Assembly (NCBI GenBank): GCA_003254925.1
Contig: QANZ01056593.1
Span: 39,916-103,915, forward strand
Reading direction: 5' to 3'
DNA from: Chamaecrista fasciculata
Taxonomy: Eukaryota > Streptophyta > Magnoliopsida > Fabales > Fabaceae
Length of the DNA: 64,000 nucleotides
This document shows, one piece after another, positions 47,014 through 58,126 of this stretch; position 1 is the first letter of the stretch; each line of letters opens with the position of its first letter. The translations under genes and the position numbers were made by a program. The notes beneath the pieces were generated by a model, which had not been told where the DNA came from, made no database searches, and was given only the letters and a program-made list of their open reading frames with translations.

Positions 47014-47265
47014 ATTCTAAGTTGCATTCATAATTAGGCTATCTGATTCTAACTCTGATTTTGCTGAATCAAGTGAATTTATTGATGAGCTTATATGGGT
47101 TAAAGGATTGTCTGACGGTAGATCTGCCATTGATATGAAAGGTTTAGGAGGTGTTGGTAGGCACTCAACTTCACTTTCAAGCATCTCTACCACTTTCTTC
47201 ATAGATGGACGATCGATTGGTTTCATTTTTATGCACCAAAAGGCCACTATGATCATTTTCTTCAC
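47014..47265 (-). pseudogene. C-terminal fragment of a type A kinase, fused to a type B tail relic
   Basis: Reads [15 protein letters not shown] through [11 protein letters not shown] to the family end LIMNAT and stop. Upstream, at about 47265, it switches to the type B tail relic (GCTTCAGTCTCTGTCTCTGG on the plus strand) with shared bases CTAGTT at the joint. Earlier kinase subdomains are absent. Confidence 0.82.
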
Positions 47266-47890
47266 TAGTTCTTGCTTCAGTCTCTGTCTCTGGAGATTGA
47301 TGGCAATTAATTTGTATACCTTAAAACATTTTTGTGGTTCTAACTTTAGATTATGTAGTAACTACGTGCCAACTTCCAATGATCTAACTTCATGTCAGGA
47401 AAAATTACATAAACAAAAGAAACATTGTGAAGTAAGAAATTAATTAGCAAAACAGAACAGAAATAGAACTGAAATAGAACTAATCTGTAAAATACTCAAT
47501 ATATTGCATTATTGAGAATGATTACAAGCTGAGTATTTATAGAGGAGAGTACAGTAAGGAAGAATAGGAAAAAGACTCAACGGCCACTTAACAGAATTAA
47601 CTAAATTCCGCACCAGATTACCAGCTAGCTAAAATTACATTTGAAGTACCATACTCTCTTCAAAAACCAAGTCCAGGTAAATGTTTGCAGCTTTGTCTGA
47701 TTTTAATTTCCAACAAACCTGCAGCTCATGTGCTTCCGACAAAGAAGATAACACTTAAATGTTATCCACATATATTTAATATATTAAAACTTAACATGAT
47801 GACAACTGTAACATAATAACCTGTACAGAATCACCCTAATCTAATTCTTGCTTCAGTCTCTGTCTCTGAAGATTGATGGCAATAAAATCA
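47266..47890. repeat. Type B tail relics flanking an LTR-like insert
   Basis: 47266-47450 and 47690-47885 both carry pieces of the type B 3'-flank block, each with an orphan-tail remnant (near 47270-47300 and 47845-47880). They are separated by the insert at 47455-47662. Confidence 0.5.
47455..47662 (-). mobile_element. Short LTR-like insertion, about 208 bp
   Basis: Interrupts the repeated phrase AGCAAAACCAAGTCC seen intact at 38968. A 5-bp repeat AAAAC flanks it (47450-47454, 47663-47667). Minus strand begins TGAAGAGAG and has CTCTATAAATACTCAG, a TATA box in LTR context. The far end is CT rather than CA, so solo-LTR status is likely but not certain. Confidence 0.5.
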
Positions 47891-48032
47891 GAACTCAATC
47901 CTCAAATTTCACCAACAACCAAATGAAATACAGAAACATGGAAACGACTAACGCTCATAGATCATATTTGAAGTGCAATCTTCTGCGTCGAGGGATCAAC
48001 AAATGTAAGGTTTATGGACTGAGCATGAATTA

Positions 48033-48150
48033 ACAACTCTAAAATTTGATGGTCACGCGGAAATTTTGTTGTCTACTCTAAACTGATCGATAAATCCTTG
48101 CAGAAAACTGGATATACAGGAAGCTCAACAACAATTTCTACGTCTCATAA
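48033..48150 (-). pseudogene. Relic of a type B ectodomain
   Basis: Similar to 31340-31460 of B1 and to 58640-58745 (phrases like CTGGATATACAGGAAGCTCA). Frames are broken; followed by type A 3'-flank sequence. Confidence 0.55.
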
Positions 48151-48562
48151 GTGAAAGAGTAGGTAGAAACTTTGTGCAGATTGCTAAATATCATATGGCT
48201 GAGAAGGATAGCATTGCTCTGTTTTAATTTATTTTATTTTTCTCTTTCCACTAGGTATTTTTATAAGAGCTTTAAGTTATATTCAATTCACGTACTAACT
48301 AAATATTATATACATTCATCAAATTTTCAAACTATCAAATAATTTCCCAGGGCCAATGTACTTCAGCTAATTATACATTCACCTTGAAAACTTGTGACAG
48401 ACATATAAAATAGCATGGAAAACAGAGCAATGATAACTACATTATCTCTACATACAGTGAAGTATGCTTGATGTTCTATATAACAGTACACATTTATGAA
48501 AGAGCTAAAGTATCAAATAAGTAACCATATTTTAATTTTGGAATATGATCACTCTCTTCATT

Positions 48563-49560
48563 CTAAGCAGCATTCATAATTAGACTATCAGATTCTAACT
48601 TTGATTTTGCCGAATCATCTGAATCAAGTGAAGGATCCAATGATTCTGTATGAATTGAAGCATTGTCAAATGGTAGATCTGCCATAGATATAAATGGTTT
48701 AGGAGGTGTTGGTAGACACTCAACTTCACTTTCAAGCATTTCCACCACTTTTTTCATGGATGGCCTATCCGTTGGCTTCATTTGTATGCACCAAAAGGCC
48801 ACTGTGATCATTTTCTTCACTATTTTCTTTTCCTCATCACTTGCATATGTTATCTCTACCTCGTTTCCGGCAATGAACTGATGATAAACCCAAGAAGGAA
48901 AGTAAATTTGGCTTGAATTCTCACAATATGCATTCAAATTCCTCCTCCTTCCTGCCATTTCCAACAACAACATACCAAAACTATACACATCAGCTTTGTA
49001 AGAAACACCTCCAATATTTTTGTAGTATAATTCAGGAGCCATGTATCCTATGGTTCCTCTTATTGCAGTCAAGGGCACAATGCTTTCATCCACAGGATAA
49101 AGCTTTGCAAGTCCAAAGTCTGATACCTTTGGCTTAAAATTCTCATCTAAAAGGATATTGTGAGGTTTGAGATCAAAATGAAGAATCCTCATGTCACAAC
49201 CCTCATGTAGATAAGCAATCCCTTGTGCCACTCCAATGGAAATCTCAAAGATCTTGTCCAAACTCAAGGCTAAATCTTTTTTAGAGAAAATGTGTTTGTC
49301 AAGAGATCCATTGGACATGAATTCATAGACAAGAGCACGCTTTGTCCCTTCAACACAATACCCTATAAGACGCACAACGTTGACATGATGAATCCTTCCG
49401 ATTGTGCCAACCTCACTCATAAAATCTTGACCATTGTTGCTTTTAGACTTACTAATCAACATCTTCACAGCTACAAGTTGTTTACTTCGGAGCTTTCCTT
49501 TGAAAACAGCTCCAAAGCCACCTTCACCAAGTTTGTCCTTGAAACCATGAGTGATGTTCT
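48563..49560 (-). pseudogene. A5: type A kinase half, cut off by a retrotransposon
   Basis: Open from the junction at about 49560 through [30 protein letters not shown] (non-RD), [11 protein letters not shown] to LIMNAA and stop. The sequence before IKNITHGF, meaning membrane span, middle exon and ectodomain, is gone and replaced by antisense gag-pol. No in-frame ATG precedes the glycine loop, so a normal product is not expected, although the catalytic core has no stop or shift. The gene's own upstream block survives at 54018, beyond the retrotransposon, showing that a single locus was split. Confidence 0.88.
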
Positions 49561-49571
49561 TGAAAACAGCT

Positions 49572-52500
49572 CCAATACGATTTATGATGATCCTAAGATG
49601 GAGCTTAAAAGACTGGTGCAGGAAGGATCTGTGGAGGATTTCCAGTCTCGTTTTGAGTCAGTAGCCACGAAGGTGAAGGGTGTGACTGATGATTGGATGA
49701 TCAGTTTTTTTATTGCCGGTTTGCAGGATCCTTTGCAGGATCCTTTGCAGGATGAAGTGTTACTCAATCGACCTTCCACTTATAAGGAGGCTGTGGCAGT
49801 AGCTAAAATTCATGAGCGGAAACACAAGAAGATGCAACATACTTTTAAAGGTGGAGGCACTAAGTTGTCGACTAGCAGTTGGAATAAGGGCACAGGGTCT
49901 TCGTATGGCTTTGTTAATGTATCGACTGGGAGTCCTAGTTCCAATAGTAAGTCTACTGCTACTACAGTGAAGCCAAGTGGGGGAAGTACATCACAATCTG
50001 AACCTGTGTGGAAAAGATTGTCTGCTGCAGAGTTGAAAATTAAAAGAGAAAAAGGCCTTTGCTACTATTGTGATGCTAAGTACAGTCGTGGTCATCAATG
50101 TAAGCCTACATTCTGCCTTCTGTTGGGACAAGAAGAGCTACAGGAGATTATGCATGGAAGTTCTGATGGAGAAGAGGAGTATATGGATGTTAACAATGAA
50201 GTTATGATGCTTACTCCAGCCGTGAGTTTGAATGCCATAGAAGGAGAATTCCATCCTAAAACGTTGCGGGTGGTTGGTTACTACAAGAAAGAGTCGTTGA
50301 CTATTCTTATTGACAGTGGAAGTACTTATAATTTCATTCGTGCTAGTGTCGCGCGGAGATTGAAATTGCCTTTGACAAGCGTTGAAGCATTTGATGTAGC
50401 TACTGGAGATGGTACGCGTTTAAGGTGTTCGTATAAGTGTGAACAGTTGCCGTTATCGATTCAAGAAGCGAGAATAAAGGCTGATGTGTATTTGTTGGAA
50501 GTCGCAGGCTGTGATATTGTCTTAGGGGTTCAGTGGTTGGCTGAGTTAGGGACTATTATGGCTAATTTTCGACGTCGAGTTTTGACTTTTATGTTAGACA
50601 ACCAGAAAATTCAGCTTCAGGGTGAGCCGTTGTTGGATATTGAACCATTGCAGAGTCGTCAATTGTCCAAGTTGATGGAGCAAAATGTTGTGGCTGGCTT
50701 GTACACGTTGGAACGTACTACAGTGGCGCAATTTCAGGTTGATCATTCCCAGGGTACGCAGGAACTCCAGGTGCCACAGGAATTGCAGCGTGTGTTGAAG
50801 GAATTTGATGTGGTTTTTCAAGAACCAAAGCAGTTACCTCCAAAGCGTAGTGTGGACCATCGGATTGAATTGCTTCCGGGCAAGGGGCCTATAAATGTAC
50901 GTCCGTATAGGTATCCACAGTTTCAAAAAACGGAGATTGAGCGACTAGTGGAGGAGATGCTACAAACAGGTGTTGTTCGTGAGAGCCAAAGTTCATATTC
51001 ATCTCCAGTGTTGTTGGTCAAGAAGAAAGATGGTTCATGGCGCTTTTGTGTTGATTATAGAGCTCTCAATGACGCTACGGTCAAGGATAAGTTCCCTATT
51101 CCGACCGTTGATGGAATTATGGATGAATTACATGGTTCGACATGGTTTTCCAAATTGGATTTACGTGCCGGATATCATCAAATACGGATGCGGGAAGAGG
51201 ACATTCATAAGACAGCGTTTCGGACTCATATTGGCCATTACGAGTTTGTTGTTATGCCGTTTGGTTTGACAAATGCGCCGTCTACTTTTCAAGCTACCAT
51301 GAACAAGATATTCAAGCCATATCTTAGAAAATTTGTGACTGTTTTCTTTGATGATATCTTGGTGTACAGTCCTACTCTTGTCACTCATGAGGAGCATTTA
51401 AGGGTAGTGATGCAAGTATTACTTGACAATGAATTTTATGCGAAATTGTCCAAGTGCAGCTTTGGACAACCTTCCATGGAATATTTGGGCCATGTTATTT
51501 GCCAAGCAGGGGTGCAAGTTGATCAGAAGAAAATCGCAGCTATTCTTGACTGGCCACAACCTCGCACGGTGAAACAATTACGGGGATTTTTGGGCTTAAC
51601 AGGTTATTATCGGAAGTTTGTGCGCAACTATGCTCAAATTGCGTTTCCTCTTACCGATTTACTTAAAAAGAATCAATTTAGTTGGAATGTGGAAGCTCAG
51701 GATGCCTTTGAAATTTTGAAGAAAGCTATGACTGAAACACCAGTGCTGCGATTACCAGACTTTACCAAGACTTTTGTGGTGGAAACTGACGCGTCTGGGA
51801 AGGGGATAGGTGCTGTTTTGTCACAGGATGGGCATCCACTAGCATATTTTAGTAAGAAATTGTCTAGTACACTGGTGGTAGCTTCAGCTTATGTTCGTGA
51901 GTTATATGCCGTGACACAATCTGTCCTCAAGTGGCGTCATTATCTGTTAGGTCGCCATTTCATCATTAAAACAGATCATCGGAGTCTTCGAGAATTGATG
52001 TATCAGGTCGTTCAGACCCCGGAACAACAATGCTATTTGGCAAAACTGATGGGTTTTCAGTTTGAAGTGGTCTATCGATCCGGCAAGACCAACATGGTTG
52101 CCGATGCTCTGTCGCGCAGGGACGAGAATTTGGGAGCTCAGGTTCATTTGATGGCTATTACAGCAGTGCAACATTCGATTTTTGATAGACTGCGAGAGGT
52201 ACATCGTTCTCATCCTGAAATGACACGATTAATTGAGCAATGTAGGAATGGGGAGTTGAGTGCAGAGTTTGCTGTCAGGGGTGAATTGTTGTTTTATGAG
52301 GATCGGTTATATGTTCCACGGGATGAAGATTTGCAGAAGCAGATTATTGCTTATTTTCATGCCACACCAATGGGGGGTCATGGGGGAGTAACAAAGACAT
52401 ATAAAGCAATTGCTGCTGTTTTTTACTGGAAACAACTTCGTGCGACAGTTATGGATTTCGTGAAAGTTTGTGTTGTGTGTCAGCAGAATAAGTCAGTAAC

Positions 52501-53785
52501 TCAGAGAGCTGGTGGTCTGCTGCAACCCTTACCAATTCCTAATCGGCCATGGGAAGAATTAACAATGGATTTTGTTATTGCATTGCCGAGTTCTCACGGA
52601 TTTGTTGCTGTCATGGTCATTGTAGATAGGTTGACAAAAGGTGCACATTTTATTGCTTTGAAACCCCATTTTTCTGGTAGTTCTGTAGCCGCTGACTTTG
52701 TGAAGCATGTTGTGAAATTACATGGCTTTCCGAGGCATATTATTACGGATCGTGATTCTATTTTTATGAGTGCTTTTTGGAGGCAATTGATGAAACATAG
52801 TGGGGTAGAGCTGCATTATAGTACGACGTATCATCCTCAAACGGACGGCCAAACGGAGGTTGTTAATCGTTGTTTGGAACAATACCTTCGTTGTTTTACT
52901 AGTGAGCATCCTAGGGATTGGATTCATTTTCTAGCTTGGGCAGAATTTTGGTACAATTCTTCCTTTCATAGTTCCGCGGGAATGACTCCGTACCAAGCTC
53001 TTTATGGTTTTAATCCCTCTGTGATTCCTACTGTGATGGATACTCCGACTACTGTGGATGCTGTGGCAGATTTAGTCAGGCAACGCAATGAATTGCGTGA
53101 TCAGTTACGGGCAAATTTGCAGGTGGCACAGCGGAATATGAAGGATCGAGCTGATGCCAAGAGACGTGATGTAGCATTTGAAGTGGGGGATTGGGTCTTA
53201 TTGCGCTTCAAACAGTACAAGCAGGTTTCTGTGGCAAAACGCTTGAGTTATAAGCTTTCTAAGAAATTTTATGGACCTTTTCAGGTGTTGGCCAAGGTGG
53301 GTGCTGTGGCTTACAAGCTACTTCTACCATCCACGAGTCGCATACATGACGTGTTTCATGTCTCGGTATTGCGTCCATTTCATGGTCATCCGCCTACTGT
53401 TGTGGAGCCTTTGCCTGCACAACTAGAGCCCTTTACTGCATTTCCAGTCGCCATCATTGACCAGCGCCAAGTGGAGGTGGAGGGAGAAGTCAGAAAACAG
53501 GTCTTGGTTGAATGGAGCAATGCTCCACGTGAGGAGGCTACTTGGGAGGTGTGGGATACTTTGAAATTGCTATTTCCCCAACTCAACCTTGAGGACAAGG
53601 TTGTTTTCAAAGAGGGAAGTATTGATACGAATGAGGTGGCTGAGGACGTGGCAACAGCGGATGACGTGGAAATTAATGCTGAGTCAGGAAGTGAGGCACG
53701 TGAGACATTGGATGGAAGAACACAACGTTCACGTCGGGCACCAAAATGGCATCAGGATTACGTGATGCAGGGACCACGAGTTTGA
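49572..53785 (+). CDS. Partial gag-pol polyprotein, Ty3/gypsy (about 1400 aa)
   Basis: Drives retrotransposition in intact relatives. Order: late gag ([15 protein letters not shown] onward), zinc knuckle [14 protein letters not shown] (about 50060), aspartic protease LIDSGST (about 50308), reverse transcriptase with FFDDILVYS (about 51340), RNase [14 protein letters not shown] (about 51780), integrase with an HHCC finger (GGHGG to CVVCQQ) and the D-D-E residues (TMDFV about 52565, TDRDS about 52745, TEVVNR about 52855), then a chromodomain-like end ([16 protein letters not shown], about 53505). Gag-to-integrase order fits Ty3/gypsy; the chromodomain points to chromoviruses. The frame is also open upstream for 93 codons through antisense kinase A5, with an ATG at 49292. 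A 12-base unit repeats at 49727-49753 ([10 protein letters not shown]). Confidence 0.88.
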
Positions 53786-54017
53786 GTCTGTTAGTTTGTT
53801 ATGAGTATTGCAGTATTATATAGTTTGTTGAGGGCAATGTATTGGGGAGCTGAATTGTGATTAAGATCTTTAGGTCTTGGAGCTCCCTGGTTCGAACAGG
53901 ATTGTTTCTTTGTTCTTGAACCTTCTTGAATAATTCATAGCGTCTTTTTCGTTCTTTTGGATTGGACTACTGCTGTATCTGTCTGTGGTTTGATTAATTG
54001 CAGAAGAAGACCTATCA
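53623..54017 (+). repeat. 3' LTR of the gypsy element, 395 bp
   Basis: Begins TGATA and ends TATCA, a perfect short inverted terminus. The purine run AAAGAGGGAAGTAT immediately before it is a fitting polypurine tract. No second copy exists in the window to confirm the ends. The pol frame continues 54 codons into it. Confidence 0.7.
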
Positions 54018-54110
54018 ATGAGCCACACAACTATCAAGACTTGTACATAAATCACACAACACAATTTAATTAGTGTTACCGGCCATGCATTCCCATTGAC
54101 TCAGTCAAAA
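54018..54110 (-). promoter_or_regulatory. Orphan type A upstream block (A5)
   Basis: Begins exactly where the 3' LTR ends, with GAGCCACACAACTATCAAG and on to CACACAACACAATTTA, the same block as upstream of A1, A2 and A4. It no longer faces a gene; the retrotransposon occupies that place. Confidence 0.5.
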
Positions 54111-54880
54111 ATGCAATCAAGTGAAATATATATATAGCAGTGTTTATTCACTACAAATTAAAGTCCACAACCGCGTATGTGTCTCTATAAATGCTACGTG
54201 CATTAATTGTCCGTCGTCGTATGTATGAATTACTCATATTCTTGCTAGCTAGGAGGAGGGAGTGATCATTACGTATAACTATATCACTTAATTACTCATA
54301 GTCTCTAGCCAATTTTAATCTACTTTTTCTGTAAAAAAAAAAAAAAGAGAAAATTGATTTTCATTCCCCAAGAGCTTTTTTTTTTTATCTTAAGGTTCGT
54401 TTCCTTTTATAGTAGGATCAAAACGTAAAAAAAAGAAATAAATTAGAGTTACATTTGATTTCACCCGGAAAAAACAAGAAAAAAAAAATACAAAGTTGAT
54501 AATAGGCAGTCTCCTCTCCTCCTTCTCTTCTTCTTCTTCTATGAGTAGATCACTCGTTTCATGGTCAAACAAGCAAAGTTGATCATATCTTTCTTGTTTC
54601 AAATTTGAATGCGACGAATTTAAAGTTACGGCCTATGAGTTCCTTTTAATAAATCATTTGAACTTGAAATGAGAGACAAAAGAAATATGATCAAATTCAA
54701 TAGTTTGTGACCAAAATGAACATTTTACCAATATTTAATTCCAAAATGAACATTTTGCCAACATTTTGGACTAACTTGAACATTTTGAAACATATTTGAC
54801 CAAAATGAACATTAGAGTATTATTTAGGACCAAAATCACCATTTGACCTTCTTTAATGAGTAGTGCTGTTTTTTATTTTC
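54111..54880. other. Gene-free stretch
   Basis: 54110-54340 is type A upstream-type DNA. 54340-54600 has poly-A and poly-T tracts. 54690-54850 resembles decayed foldback arms (ACCAAAATGAACATTTTG repeats) like those at 37105-37260. Nothing coding. Confidence 0.5.
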
Positions 54881-54922
54881 GGAAATAATTAAGGCGCTAG
54901 AGCCAAAGTGAAAACGCGAAAC

Positions 54923-56133
54923 CAATGCAGTCAAGATCGAGATCTTACTCAAGATCGGAAGGAGCATAAGATAGATCGAATCGTAAGATCGAATCGAGGA
55001 TCGTAAGATCCTATGAATTTCCTAAAAAAATATTATATAAATCATATAAACAATTACTAATATCTATTTATGTGTATATATATATATATATATAAATGCT
55101 CATAAGTCATAAATTCATCTTATAACTTATGAGTATGTATATATAAATATATATAATAAGCAACAACATCTCCCATTTCTAACAAAAAGCTAACAAAAGT
55201 TCAGTCAAACGCTAACAAAAACAAAGCAACAACATCTTCATACCTGAAAAAATAAAAATAAAAAGACAACAAACTTAATTATAAGTAGTGAATTAGTGAT
55301 TGAAATCTAAAAAAAAAAAAAAACTTCAAGCCTAAACTTCAAGCCTAAGTGGTTTGTACTTGTGAACACCGCATTTTGGCCGGGCTCTTTTTTTTAAGTG
55401 TTTAAAACGTTTTAGGGCCTTTTTGAAAGTTTTAAAATGTTTTAGGGTCTTTTGGAAAGTCTCTTAAATATTTTTGGACTTTTTTTGAAAGTTGTTAAAA
55501 CATTTTAGGGTCTTTTGGAAGTCATTAAAACGTTTTAGGGCCTTTCTGAAAGTTTTAAAATGTTTTAGGGTCTTTTGGAAAGTCTCTTAAATGTTTTTGG
55601 GCCTTTGTGGAATTGTTTAAAGTGTTTTTGGACCTTTTTGAAAGTTTTTAAATGTTTTTGGGCCTTTGTGGAATTGTTTAAAGTGTTTTTTGACCTTTTT
55701 GAAAGTCTTTTAAATATTTTTGGGCCTTTGTGGGATTGTTTAAAGTGTTTTTGGGACCTTTTTGAAAGTTTTATGGTCTTTTGAAAGTCTCTTAAATGTT
55801 TTTGGGCCTTTGTGGAATTGTTTAAAGTGTTTTTGGACCTTTTTGAAAGTTTTTAAATGCTTTTGGGCCTTTGTGGAATTGTTTAAAGTGTTTTTGGGAC
55901 CTTTTTAAAAGTTTTTAATTGTTTTTGGGCCTTTTTTTTAAAAAAAAAAAGCTTAAAAAAAAAGTTTACAAGATCGGTAAGATCGTACGATCTTACCGAT
56001 CTTACGATTTAAATCTAGATCTTACTCAGATCTTGGTCAAAATCGATCCTGCATCCGATTTAACTAAAATTGGCCTTGCAAGATCGTAAGATCGTACGAC
56101 CTTCCAATTTAAATCTAGATCTTGACTGCCTTG
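54923..56133. mobile_element. hAT-like 1.2-kb element with internal minisatellite
   Basis: Ends CAATGCAGTCAAGATC and (inverted) CAAGGCAGTCAAGATC, flanked by a perfect 8-bp duplication CGCGAAAC (54915-54922, 56134-56141). Subterminal zones are dense in GATCGTAAGATC palindromic repeats. The paralogous gene X block near 10640 is uninterrupted. No transposase; the right half is a tandem repeat (next entry). Confidence 0.75.
55390..55930. repeat. Minisatellite of TTTTTGGGCCTTTGTGG-type units
   Basis: Imperfect tandem units built from GTTTAAAGTGTTTTTGG and GACCTTTTTGAAAGTTT phrases, combined period about 60 bases. It produces a 69-codon frame (55575-55784) with a periodic FGPLWNCLKCFW pattern, which is a by-product of the repeat and not a supported gene. 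Confidence 0.8.
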
Positions 56134-56600
56134 CGCGAAACGCATCAAACAATTCCCAAATTGAAAAATGAAAATACAAAATCCAAGAGTTAGGGATTCT
56201 GCATTGTAGGAATTCTGCGCTATCCATCCACCATCGAGTCAGATTCATCAGCTAATTGGAGTTTCACATCTTCATCACTCGACATTTCCAGTAAGTAAGT
56301 GTTTTTTTTCATACTCATTTTACAATGCTCTGTTTCTTGTTGGTTCCAAGAAAATATGACTTGTGACCCGTGGAGAAATTTTCTATTATAAGTCTATTTT
56401 GTGTTTCTGTTCCGTGTTATTGTCATTCCTTTTGTCTGTGGTATTAGTGTTCAATTCTTCTTTTTATCTGATTTCCATAACTTCAAAATCTTTTTCAGTC
56501 AACGAAAATTTAATACCAAAAACAAAACATTAAAGACTCTAAATCTATTAATTTTTCCTTTTTTTTTAATTATCAGAATCTCATTACGATACAACTGAAT
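56134..56600. repeat. Gene X block, copy 3
   Basis: Matches 10640-11090. Minus strand at about 56222-56290 reads MSSDEDVKLQLADESDS then stops. Plus strand keeps GTAAGTAAG at 56291 and TTTTTCAG near 56490. Lies directly downstream of A6, as copies 1 and 2 lie downstream of A1 and A2. Confidence 0.5.
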
Positions 56601-56649
56601 GAGCTAAGGTAACAAAATCTTTTGGAATATGATCACTCTCTTCATTCTA

Positions 56650-57835
56650 AGTTGCATTCATTATTAGACTTTATGATTCTAACTCTGATTTTGCCGAATC
56701 ATCTGAATCAAGTGAATGTACCAATGATTTTGTATGAATTGAAACATTATCTGATGGTAGATCTGCCACTGATATGAAAGGCTTAGGAGGTGTTGGTAGA
56801 CACTCAACTTCACTTCAAGCATCTCCACCACTTTCTTCATGGATGGCCTATCTGTTGGCTTCACCTGTATGCACCAAAAGGCCACTATGATCATTTTCTT
56901 CACTACTTTCTTTTCCTCATCACTTGCATTTGTTATCTCTACCTCATTTCCAGCAATAAATTGATGATAAACCCATGAAGGGAAGTAAATTTGGCTTGAA
57001 TTCTCGGCATATGCATTCAAATTCCTCCTCCTTCTTGCCATTTCCAATAACAACATACCAAAACTTTAAACATCGGCTTTGTAGGAAACACATCCAATGT
57101 TTTTGTAGTATAATTCTGGACCCATGTATCCTATGGTTCCTCTTGCTGCAGTCAAGAGCAAAATGCTTTCATCCACAGGATAAAGCTTTGCAAGTCCAAA
57201 GTCTAATACCTTTTGGTTTGAAGTTGTCATCAAGAAGAATATTGTGAGGTTTGAGGTCAAAATAAAGAATACGCATATCACAATCCTCATGTAATTAAGC
57301 AATCCCTTGAGCCACTCCAATGGAAATCTCATAAATCTTGTCCAAACTCAAGGTTAAATTTTCTTTGGTGAAAATGTATTTGTCAAGAGACCCATTAGGC
57401 ATGAATTCATAGACAAGAGCACGCTTTTTGCCTTCAACAGAATATCCAATAAGACGTTCTATGTTGACATGATGAATCCTTTCAATTGTGCCAACCTCAC
57501 TCATAAAATCTTGTTCATGATTGCTTTTAGACTTACTGATCAGCATCTTCACAGCTACTAATTGTTTACTTCAGCGTTTTCCTTTGAAAACAGTTCCAAA
57601 GCCAGCTTCACCAAGTTTGTCCTTGAAACCATGAGTTATGTTCGATGTCCTTGTAGGAATACCTTATTGGCATTAGAGTATTGTTATTTTGTAGAAATTC
57701 TTCAATATTCTAATAGATGGAGTGGTGTCCCTTTCACCATTTACAGAATAAAAGAATAATGACACAAGGTACCCCAAAAGCTACTTTAGCCCATGAAACA
57801 CGACTACAATCACCAAACCTAATGGGAATGGTGAT
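56650..57835 (-). pseudogene. A6: type A kinase exon with many lesions
   Basis: The whole kinase exon is recognisable but broken. One base is lost at about 56815 (CACTTCAAG for CACTTTCAAG). The tyrosine of DVYSFG is a stop (about 57067), a T is inserted near 57212, AYLHEG has a stop (about 57297), two bases are lost near 57642 and there is a stop near 57711. The catalytic loop reads YFDLKP. The acceptor CAG is CAA at about 57885. No ectodomain follows; type B relics begin at 58127. This is the oldest-looking copy. Confidence 0.9.
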
Positions 57836-58126
57836 GTAAATTCGTAAGTAGAAAGGTAGTACGGCAGTACATGAGAAAAAAATTCTAAATAAAATTGGAA
57901 AACAGAAAATAAGAAATTATGAAAATCTAGTAGTATATATTACATTTATTTATACCTATGAATAATGTTATTTCCCAACTACTTTTACACATCATTCATG
58001 TAATATCTAATTGCAAAAAAGTAGCCACTGCATGCAAAATTGCCAACTTAGCAATCAATGATAGAAAAGTTAGGAAACTATAACACAAACAAAGGAAACA
58101 AAAGAGGAAGCAAGAAATTTATCTAT

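Larger units (their letters stand above)
49572..54017 (+). mobile_element. 5'-truncated Ty3/gypsy chromovirus-type retrotransposon with 3' LTR
   Basis: Retains most of gag, all of pol and one LTR. 5' LTR, primer-binding site and gag N-terminus are missing; the left edge lies inside kinase A5 and the right edge abuts the A5 upstream block. The most economical reading is insertion just upstream of A5, then one deletion that removed the element's 5' end together with the A5 ectodomain. The long open frame suggests a recent insertion. Confidence 0.85.

Noticed and set aside
55575-55784. 69-aa hydrophobic periodic protein
   Set aside because: Produced by minisatellite periodicity; no start context or conservation outside the repeat.
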